DNA of 64,000 bases from NCBI RefSeq assembly GCF_026343125.1, contig NZ_JAPEMB010000001.1:6763501-6827500 (forward strand), read 5' to 3'. The position numbers and the translations under genes are program-made. This DNA comes from Streptomyces sp. NBC_00094 (GTDB lineage: Bacteria > Actinomycetota > Actinomycetes > Streptomycetales > Streptomycetaceae). Position 1 is the stretch's first letter. Every line of letters starts with the position of its first letter. The notes under the pieces are model-generated. The model worked only from the letters and a program-made list of their open reading frames with translations. It searched no databases and was not told where the DNA came from. Shown here piece after piece: positions 57,789 to 64,000 of this stretch.

Positions 57789-58885
57789 CTGTGAGTACCG
57801 GAACAAGAGGAGAGACCGTGCCGACTGTGCCGCCGGGTAATCCGGCCGTCGACACCGCGGACGTGTCCGCACTGCTTGAACGGGGGCGGACCCTGTCCAC
57901 CCCCGTACTGCGGGCGGCCGTCGACCGCCTCGCAGCGCCCATGGACACCGTGGCCGCCTACCACTTCGGCTGGATCGACGCCCACGGCAACCCCGCCGAC
58001 GGCGACGGAGGCAAGGCGATCCGCCCCGCGCTCGCCCTGCTGTCGGCCGAGGCCGCCGGCGTCGCGCCCGAGGTCGGTATCCCCGGCGCCGTCGCCGTGG
58101 AGCTCGTCCACAACTTCTCGCTGCTCCACGACGACCTGATGGACGGCGACGAGCAGCGCCGTCACCGCGACACCGTCTGGAAGGTGCACGGCCCCGCGCA
58201 GGCCATCCTGGTCGGCGACGCCCTCTTCGCCCTCGCCAACGAGCTGCTGCTCGAACTCGGCACCGTCGAGGCCGGCCGCGCCACCCGTCGGCTGACCACG
58301 GCCACCCGCAAGCTCATCGACGGGCAGGCCCAGGACATCTCGTACGAGCACCGCGAGCGGGTCACCGTCGAGGAGTGCCTGGAGATGGAGGGCAACAAGA
58401 CGGGGGCCCTGCTCGCCTGCGCCGTCTCCATCGGTGCGGTCCTCGGCGGGGCCGACGACCGCACCGCCGACAAGCTGGAGGAGTACGGCTACCACCTCGG
58501 CCTCGCCTTCCAGGCCGTCGACGACCTCCTCGGCATCTGGGGCGACCCGGAGGCCACCGGCAAGCAGACCTGGAGCGACCTGCGGCAGCGCAAGAAGTCC
58601 CTCCCGGTCGTCGCCGCCCTCGCCGCCGGGGGATCCGCCTCCGAGCGGCTCGGTGAGCTCCTCGCCGAGGACGCCAAGTCCAACGACTTCGACACCTTCT
58701 CCGAGGAGGAGTTCGCCTTCCGGGCCGCCCTCATCGAGGAGGCCGGAGGACGTGAGTGGACCTCCCAGGAGGCCCGCCGCCAGCACGCCGTCGCGATCGA
58801 GGCCCTGCACGAGGTGGACATGCCCGCCCGCGTGCGGGAACAGCTCACCGCGCTGGCCGACTTCGTGGTCGTACGGAAGAGATGA
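57785..58885 (+). CDS. Polyprenyl diphosphate synthase (farnesyl diphosphate synthase type)
   Basis: A 366-residue prenyltransferase. The first Asp motif is HDDLMDGD (Asp116-Asp120) preceded by LVHNFSLLHDD. The second is AVDDLLGIWGD (Asp246, Asp247). GGKAIRPAL is the substrate-binding entrance. Residue side chains five before the first motif set product length; the sequence here is consistent with a C15 product, which squalene needs. It overlaps hpnE by ATGA. In S. coelicolor the equivalent is SCO6763 by memory. Confidence 0.9.
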   Translation: MTVSTGTRGETVPTVPPGNPAVDTADVSALLERGRTLSTPVLRAAVDRLAAPMDTVAAYHFGWIDAHGNPADGDGGKAIRPALALLSAEAAGVAPEVGIPGAVAVELVHNFSLLHDDLMDGDEQRRHRDTVWKVHGPAQAILVGDALFALANELLLELGTVEAGRATRRLTTATRKLIDGQAQDISYEHRERVTVEECLEMEGNKTGALLACAVSIGAVLGGADDRTADKLEEYGYHLGLAFQAVDDLLGIWGDPEATGKQTWSDLRQRKKSLPVVAALAAGGSASERLGELLAEDAKSNDFDTFSEEEFAFRAALIEEAGGREWTSQEARRQHAVAIEALHEVDMPARVREQLTALADFVVVRKR

Positions 58886-58901
58886 TCACCATCACCCTGA
58901 T

Positions 58902-58970
58902 ATGAGTTCGCGGTCGCCGGCCGGTGCCATCCGGCGCCGGCCGACGGCAGACCCGCAGGAGCAGAAGTAA
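58902..58970 (+). CDS. 22-residue basic peptide before shc
   Basis: ATG 58902 to TAA 58970. The peptide starts MSSRSPAGAIRRRP and ends DPQEQK. It has no clear ribosome site. Between the prenyltransferase and shc there are 108 bases with no other gene, so this frame or the hairpin-forming GCCGGCC/GGCGCCGGCC repeats may have a role. Weakly supported. Confidence 0.25.
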   Translation: MSSRSPAGAIRRRPTADPQEQK

Positions 58971-58993
58971 CCGACTGCAACAAAGGGGAAGCC

Positions 58994-61021
58994 ATGACAG
59001 CGACGACCGACGGAAGCTCCGGGGCCGTGGGCCCCCGGGCGGCCGCGGCCAGCACGACGCACGACACCGCGCCGGAGGGGTTCTCCACCGCGCCGGGGAA
59101 GCTCGACGAGGACGCCGCACGGGCCGCGGAACGCGCCGTCGAGCACCTGCTCGCCCGCCAGGACCCTGAGGGCTGGTGGAAGGGCGACCTGGAGACCAAC
59201 GTCACCATGGACGCCGAGGACCTGCTCCTCCGCCAGTTCCTGGGCATCCTCGACGGCGACACCCTCAGGGCCGCGGCCCTCCACATCCGCCGCGAGCAGC
59301 GGGAGGACGGCGCCTGGGCCACCTTCTACGGCGGACCCGGCGAGGTCTCCGCCACCGTCGAGGCCTATGTGGCGCTGCGGCTCGCGGGAGACCCGCCCGA
59401 GGCCCCGCACATGGCCCGCGCCTCCGCCTGGGTCCGCGCGCGGGGCGGCATCGCCGCCGCCCGCGTCTTCACCCGGATCTGGCTGGCCCTCTTCGGCTGG
59501 TGGCGCTGGGAGGACCTGCCCGAGCTGCCCCCCGAGCTGCTCTTCCTGCCGAAGTGGTTCCCGCTCAACATCTACGACTTCGGCTGCTGGGCCCGGCAGA
59601 CGATCGTGCCGCTCACCGTGGTCTCCGCGAAGCGCCCGGTCCGTCCGGCGCCCTTCCCCCTCGACGAGCTGCACACCGATCCGGCCCGGCCGAACCCGCC
59701 CCGGCCCGTCGCCCCGGCCACCGGCTGGGACGGGATCTTCCAGCGGCTCGACAAGGCGCTGCACGTCTACCACAGGGTCGCCCCGCGCGCCCTGCGCGGG
59801 AGCGCCATGAACGTGGCCGCCCGCTGGATCGTCGAGCGTCAGGAGAACGACGGCTGCTGGGGCGGCATCCAGCCTCCCGCCGTCTACTCCGTCATCGCCC
59901 TCCACCTCCTCGGCTACGACCTCCAGCACCCGGTCATGCGCGCCGGGCTGGAGTCGCTGGACCGCTTCGCCGTCTGGCGCGAGGACGGCTCCCGCATGAT
60001 CGAGGCCTGCCAGTCACCGGTCTGGGACACCTGCCTCGCCACCATCGCGCTCGCCGACGCCGGGCTCCGCCCCGACCACCCGGCCCTGGTGAAGGCCGTC
60101 GACTGGATGCTGGACGAGGAGATCACCAAGGAGGGCGACTGGGCGGTGCGCCGCCCCGGACTCCCGCCGGGCGGCTGGGCGTTCGAGTTCCACAACGACA
60201 ACTACCCCGACATCGACGACACCGCCGAGGTCCTCCTCGCCCTACGCCGGGTCGACCACCCCGACCCCGCCCGGGTCGAGGCGGCCATCGCCAGGGGCGC
60301 CCGCTGGACGCTCGGCATGCAGTCGCGGAACGGGGCCTGGGGCGCCTTCGACGCCGACAACACCAGCGTGTTGCCCAACAAGCTGCCGTTCTGCGACTTC
60401 GGCGAGGTGATCGACCCGCCCTCCGCCGACGTCACCGCCCACGTGGTGGAGATGCTCGCCTACGAGGGACAGGCCCGACACCCCAGAGCCCGCAGGGGAA
60501 TCGAGTGGCTGCTGGCCCACCAGGAGCCGAACGGCGCCTGGTTCGGACGCTGGGGCGTCAACCACGTGTACGGGACGGGCTCGGTGATCCCGGCTCTGAC
60601 CGCCGCCGGGCTGCCCGGCTCCCACCCGGCGATCCGCCGGGCCGTCGTCTGGCTGGGTTCCACGCAGAACGAGGACGGGGGCTGGGGCGAGGACCTCCGC
60701 TCGTACGAGGACGAGCAGTGGGTCGGGCGCGGTGCCTCCACCGCCTCCCAGACCGCCTGGGCCCTGATCGCCCTCCTCGCGGCCGGCGAGCGCGAGTCCG
60801 AGCCCGTCCGGCGGGGTGTCGCCTGGCTGGTGGAGACACAGCGCGAGGACGGCTCCTGGGACGAGCCGTACTTCACCGGCACCGGCTTCCCCTGGGACTT
60901 CTCCATCAACTACCACCTCTACCGCCAGGTGTTCCCGCTGACGGCGCTCGGGCGGTACGTGTACGGGGAGCCCCTGCCCCGTGCGGGCCGTGCCTCCGGC
61001 GCCGCCGGCGAGGAGGGGTGA
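58994..61021 (+). CDS. shc: Squalene-hopene cyclase
   Basis: A 675-residue cyclase, the usual length. The catalytic DIDDTA motif is at 406-411 (Asp408 as the acid). QW repeats are many (REQREDGAWATFYGG; ERQENDGCWGGI; AHQEPNGAWFGRW; STQNEDGGWGEDL; ETQREDGSWDEPYFTG). It converts squalene to hopene and hopanol. The start is ATG 58994, preceded by AAAGGGG. It overlaps hpnG by one base (TGATG). Confidence 0.97.
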   Translation: MTATTDGSSGAVGPRAAAASTTHDTAPEGFSTAPGKLDEDAARAAERAVEHLLARQDPEGWWKGDLETNVTMDAEDLLLRQFLGILDGDTLRAAALHIRREQREDGAWATFYGGPGEVSATVEAYVALRLAGDPPEAPHMARASAWVRARGGIAAARVFTRIWLALFGWWRWEDLPELPPELLFLPKWFPLNIYDFGCWARQTIVPLTVVSAKRPVRPAPFPLDELHTDPARPNPPRPVAPATGWDGIFQRLDKALHVYHRVAPRALRGSAMNVAARWIVERQENDGCWGGIQPPAVYSVIALHLLGYDLQHPVMRAGLESLDRFAVWREDGSRMIEACQSPVWDTCLATIALADAGLRPDHPALVKAVDWMLDEEITKEGDWAVRRPGLPPGGWAFEFHNDNYPDIDDTAEVLLALRRVDHPDPARVEAAIARGARWTLGMQSRNGAWGAFDADNTSVLPNKLPFCDFGEVIDPPSADVTAHVVEMLAYEGQARHPRARRGIEWLLAHQEPNGAWFGRWGVNHVYGTGSVIPALTAAGLPGSHPAIRRAVVWLGSTQNEDGGWGEDLRSYEDEQWVGRGASTASQTAWALIALLAAGERESEPVRRGVAWLVETQREDGSWDEPYFTGTGFPWDFSINYHLYRQVFPLTALGRYVYGEPLPRAGRASGAAGEEG

Positions 61022-61695
61022 TGGGCCGCGAACCCGGCCCCGGTGCCGCCGCCCCGCCGCTGCTGATCGCCTGCGCGCTCGGCATCGAGCGGTTCGCCCT
61101 GCGCGGCGGGGCCCGCGACGGCGCCCCGGGGCCGGTGACCGTGCTGCGTACCGGCATGGGGCCGGACCGGGCCCGCCGGGCCGTCTCCCGGGCGCTCGGC
61201 GAGGAGGGATGGCGGGACGCCGCCGTCATCGCCTCCGGCTTCTGCGCCGGGCTCGCCCCGGGCATGCACCCCGGGGACCTGATCGTCGCCGAGGAGACCC
61301 GCGGTCCCGACGGCACGACCGTCTGCGTCGGCACCGATCTCCTGGTGAAGGCCCTGGTCAGGGCGGTGCCCGGGCGAGCCGTCCACACCGGGCCGCTGAC
61401 CGGCTCCGATCACGTGGTGCGCGGCCCCGAGCGGGCCGCCCTGCGGGCCGACGGCGCGATCGCCGTCGACATGGAGTCGGCCGCGTCCCTCCGTACCGCG
61501 CGGACGTCCGGAGCGTACGGGGACGGGTCCGGCGGACGCCCGGTTGCGGCCGTCCGGGTGGTCGTGGACGCTCCAGAACATGAACTGGTCCGGATCGGCA
61601 CGGTACGCGGGGGAATATCGGCCTTCCGTGTTCTCCGTGCCGTCCTTCCCGCTTTCTTCGAATGGCACCGTTCTTTGCTGCTCCCCAGGAGGTGA
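61021..61695 (+). CDS. hpnG: HpnG, adenosylhopane phosphorylase
   Basis: A 224-residue protein of the nucleoside phosphorylase fold. LIACALGIERFALRGGARDG, AAVIASGFCAGLAPGMHPGD and AIAVDMESAASLRTA are the phosphorylase blocks, with the Met-Glu-Ser ribose site. HpnG removes adenine from adenosylhopane to give phosphoribohopane. It follows shc directly and precedes hpnH, the canonical order. Confidence 0.92.
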   Translation: MGREPGPGAAAPPLLIACALGIERFALRGGARDGAPGPVTVLRTGMGPDRARRAVSRALGEEGWRDAAVIASGFCAGLAPGMHPGDLIVAEETRGPDGTTVCVGTDLLVKALVRAVPGRAVHTGPLTGSDHVVRGPERAALRADGAIAVDMESAASLRTARTSGAYGDGSGGRPVAAVRVVVDAPEHELVRIGTVRGGISAFRVLRAVLPAFFEWHRSLLLPRR

Positions 61696-61702
61696 ACGAG
61701 TT

Positions 61703-62725
61703 ATGGCCATGCCGCTCCGTCAGTCCATCCGAGTCGGGACCTACCTCTTCGAACAGAAGCTCCGCAAGCGGGAGAAGTTCCCGCTGATCGTCGAGCTGGA
61801 GCCGCTTTACGCCTGCAACCTCGCGTGCGAGGGCTGCGGGAAGATCCAGCACCCGGCGGGTGTCCTCAAGCAGCGCATGCCGGTCGCGCAGGCGGTCGGA
61901 GCGGTCCTGGAGTCCGGCGCCCCCATGGTGTCCATCGCGGGCGGCGAGCCCTTGATGCACCCTCAGATCCACGAGATCGTGCGCCAGTTGGTGGCCAGGA
62001 GGAAGTACGTCTTCCTCTGCACCAACGCGATGCTGCTCCGCAAGAAGCTGGAGAAGTTCACGCCCTCGCCGTACTTCGCCTTCGCCGTGCACATCGACGG
62101 CCTGCGCGAGCGGCACGACGAGTCCGTCGCCAAGGAGGGTGTGTTCGACGAGGCGGTGGCGGCCATCAAGGAGGCCAAGCGGCGCGGCTTCCGCGTCACC
62201 ACCAATTCGACCTTCTTCAACACCGACACCCCGCAGACCATCATCGAGGTGCTCAATTTCCTCAACGACGACCTCCAGGTCGACGAAATGATGATCTCGC
62301 CCGCCTACGCCTACGAGAAGGCCCCCGACCAGGAGCACTTCCTCGGCGTCGAGCAGACCCGCGAACTCTTCAAGAAGGCCTTCGCGGGCGGGAACAGGCG
62401 TCGCTGGCGCCTCAACCACTCCCCGCTCTTCCTGGACTTCCTGGAAGGAAAGGCCGATTTCCCGTGCACGGCCTGGGCCATTCCCAACTACTCGCTCTTC
62501 GGCTGGCAGCGCCCCTGCTATCTGATGAGCGACGGATACGTGCCCACGTACCGCGAACTCGTCGAGGACACCGACTGGGACAAGTACGGCCGCGGTAAGG
62601 ACCCGCGCTGCGCCAACTGCATGGCGCACTGCGGGTACGAACCCACCGCCGTCCTCGCCACCATGGGGTCCCTCAAGGAATCCCTGCGCGCGATCAGGGA
62701 GACCGTCTCCGGGAACAGCTCGTGA
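61703..62725 (+). CDS. hpnH: HpnH, radical SAM adenosylhopane synthase
   Basis: A 340-residue radical SAM enzyme. The cluster Cys are Cys38, Cys42 and Cys45 in YACNLACEGCGKIQ. IAGGEPLMHP is the GGE motif and VHIDGLRERHDESV follows. The C-terminal Cys-rich block (RCANCMAHCGYEPT) is typical of HpnH. It attaches adenosine to hopene. The start at ATG 61703 has an ideal AGGAGGTGA. Confidence 0.96.
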   Translation: MAMPLRQSIRVGTYLFEQKLRKREKFPLIVELEPLYACNLACEGCGKIQHPAGVLKQRMPVAQAVGAVLESGAPMVSIAGGEPLMHPQIHEIVRQLVARRKYVFLCTNAMLLRKKLEKFTPSPYFAFAVHIDGLRERHDESVAKEGVFDEAVAAIKEAKRRGFRVTTNSTFFNTDTPQTIIEVLNFLNDDLQVDEMMISPAYAYEKAPDQEHFLGVEQTRELFKKAFAGGNRRRWRLNHSPLFLDFLEGKADFPCTAWAIPNYSLFGWQRPCYLMSDGYVPTYRELVEDTDWDKYGRGKDPRCANCMAHCGYEPTAVLATMGSLKESLRAIRETVSGNSS

Positions 62726-62738
62726 GAGCGGGGGAACG

Positions 62739-64000
62739 ATGAGCGAGGGCGCGACGAGCGGGGAGTTCGACCTGCGGGCGCTGCTCGCCGAGCGCGGCGG
62801 CGAGCGGTACGAGTTGCACGCCACGTACCTCAACCACCAGCTGCCGCGCATGCTCCGCACCATCGGCTTCGACAAGGTGTACGAGCGGGCGGAGGGCGCC
62901 CACTTCTGGGACGCCGACGGCGTCGACCACCTCGACATGCTCGCCGGCTTCGGCGTGATGGGCCTCGGACGGCACCACCCCGTCGTCCGCAAGGCCCTCC
63001 ACGACGTCCTGGACGCCCAGCTCGCCGACCTCACCCGCTTCGACTGCCAGCCCCTGCCGGGACTGCTCGCCGAGCGGCTGCTCAGCCACAGCCCGCACCT
63101 CGACCGGGTCTTCTTCGGCAACAGCGGCACCGAGGCCGTGGAGACCGCCCTGAAGTTCGCCCGGTACGCCACCGGGCGGCCGAGGGTGCTCTACTGCGAC
63201 CACGCCTTCCACGGACTCACCACCGGCTCCCTCTCCGTCAACGGGGAGCAGGGCTTCCGGGAGGGCTTCGACCCGCTGCTCCCGGACACCGCGATCGCCC
63301 TCGGCGACCTCGAAGCCCTGGAGCGGGAGCTGCGCCGGGGCGACGTGGCCGCCTTCGTCGTGGAGCCGATCCAGGGCAAGGGCGTCCACGAGGCGCCGCC
63401 CGGTTTCCTGCGCGCCGCCCAGGAGCTGCTGCACCGGCACGGCGCGCTGCTCATCGTGGACGAGGTGCAGACCGGCCTCGGCAGGACCGGCGACTTCTAC
63501 GCGTACCAGCACGAGCCGGGGGTCGAACCGGACCTGGTCTGCGTCGCCAAGGCGCTCTCCGGCGGCTACGTGCCGGTCGGCGCCACCCTCGGCAAGGACT
63601 GGATCTTCAAGAAGGTCTACTCGTCGATGGACCGGGTCCTCGTCCACTCGGCGAGCTTCGGATCGAACGCGCAGGCCATGGCCGCCGGGCTCGCCGTCCT
63701 CTCGGTCATGGAGAGCGAGGACACGGTCGCCCATGTCCGGCGGACCGGCGGACTGCTCCGGTCCCGGCTGGAGGAGCTCGTACCCCGGTACGAGCTGCTG
63801 CACGAGGTCCGCGGGCGCGGGCTGATGATCGGGATCGAGTTCGGCCGGCCGTCCTCGCTGGGGCTGCGCGGCCGCTGGGCCATGCTCCAGGCGGCCCGCA
63901 AGGGGCTCTTCGCCCAGATGGTCGTCGTACCCCTGCTCCAGCGGCACCGGATCCTCACCCAGGTCTCCGGCGACCATCTGGAGGTGATCAAGCTGATCCC
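62739..64000 (+). CDS. Class III aminotransferase (HpnO-type), C-terminus cut by window edge
   Basis: At least 420 residues from ATG 62739 (GGGGGAA upstream) to the end of the window. VFFGNSGTEAVETALKFARYA binds the cofactor phosphate; LLIVDEVQTGLGRTG has the pyridoxal-phosphate Asp; CVAKALSGGYVPVGA holds the Lys. In hopanoid clusters this aminotransferase makes aminobacteriohopanetriol from the aldehyde. It follows hpnH directly. Whether it is HpnO or a paralogue needs the rest of the cluster. Confidence 0.88.
   Translation, partial: MSEGATSGEFDLRALLAERGGERYELHATYLNHQLPRMLRTIGFDKVYERAEGAHFWDADGVDHLDMLAGFGVMGLGRHHPVVRKALHDVLDAQLADLTRFDCQPLPGLLAERLLSHSPHLDRVFFGNSGTEAVETALKFARYATGRPRVLYCDHAFHGLTTGSLSVNGEQGFREGFDPLLPDTAIALGDLEALERELRRGDVAAFVVEPIQGKGVHEAPPGFLRAAQELLHRHGALLIVDEVQTGLGRTGDFYAYQHEPGVEPDLVCVAKALSGGYVPVGATLGKDWIFKKVYSSMDRVLVHSASFGSNAQAMAAGLAVLSVMESEDTVAHVRRTGGLLRSRLEELVPRYELLHEVRGRGLMIGIEFGRPSSLGLRGRWAMLQAARKGLFAQMVVVPLLQRHRILTQVSGDHLEVIKLI

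Overview
The window is high-GC actinobacterial DNA, almost certainly Streptomyces: codons end in G/C, many genes start with GTG or TTG or overlap by 4 bases, and it holds WhiB-like and SsgA-like proteins, an XRE/DUF397/ATPase trio and a complete hopanoid operon. From memory, the order in the right half (SCO6745-family gene, idi, CDF exporter, CDP-alcohol phosphotransferase operon, hopanoid operon) matches the SCO6745-SCO6769 region of S. coelicolor.

Layout. 0-11 kb: regulators and single genes (TetR fragment, IclR, WhiB-like, acyl-ACP desaturase, XRE/DUF397 pair with divergent ATPase, ABC-F, SsgA-like, Fe-S protein, endonuclease V), with several minisatellites and operator-like palindromes. 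12-18 kb: a four-gene acyl-CoA operon (CoA-transferase, acyl-CoA dehydrogenase, thiolase, FadB-like) behind two palindromes and closed by a convergent MerR gene. 19-26 kb: a macro-domain gene with a DNA-damage-type promoter, secreted hydrolases, an orphan ATP-synthase b-like subunit and a PQQ-propeller lipoprotein. 25.9-27.4 kb: an IS5-type element with a passenger gene, inserted in the stop codon of a ComB-like gene. 28-35 kb: two secreted hydrolases, a second ABC-F and a second ComB-like gene that carries an in-frame 162-bp palindromic insertion and a C-tract frameshift. 35-45 kb: Tex, a GlxA-type regulator with a DJ-1 protein, enoyl-CoA hydratase, RsbW-like ATPase, Idi, a methyltransferase-GNAT fusion and a zinc exporter.

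46.2-53.2 kb: a tightly packed seven-gene operon encoding two CDP-alcohol phosphotransferases, a LicC-like cytidylyltransferase, a glycerol-1-phosphate dehydrogenase-type enzyme, a family 2 glycosyltransferase and a TagGH-like ABC exporter. Together they look like a route from dihydroxyacetone phosphate to an activated polyol phosphate, to a membrane-bound glycosylated phosphodiester product, and to export. This is the best candidate for an undescribed system. Its first gene appears to start at CTG.

54.3-64 kb: the hopanoid operon hpnC-hpnD-small ORF-hpnE-farnesyl diphosphate synthase-small ORF-shc-hpnG-hpnH-aminotransferase (the last cut by the edge). It runs from C15 diphosphate through squalene and hopene to adenosyl- and aminohopanoids. 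The isoprenoid genes ispG and dxs, which I recall between hpnH and the aminotransferase in S. coelicolor, are absent there.

All functions are inferred from motifs and family knowledge; no searches were run.
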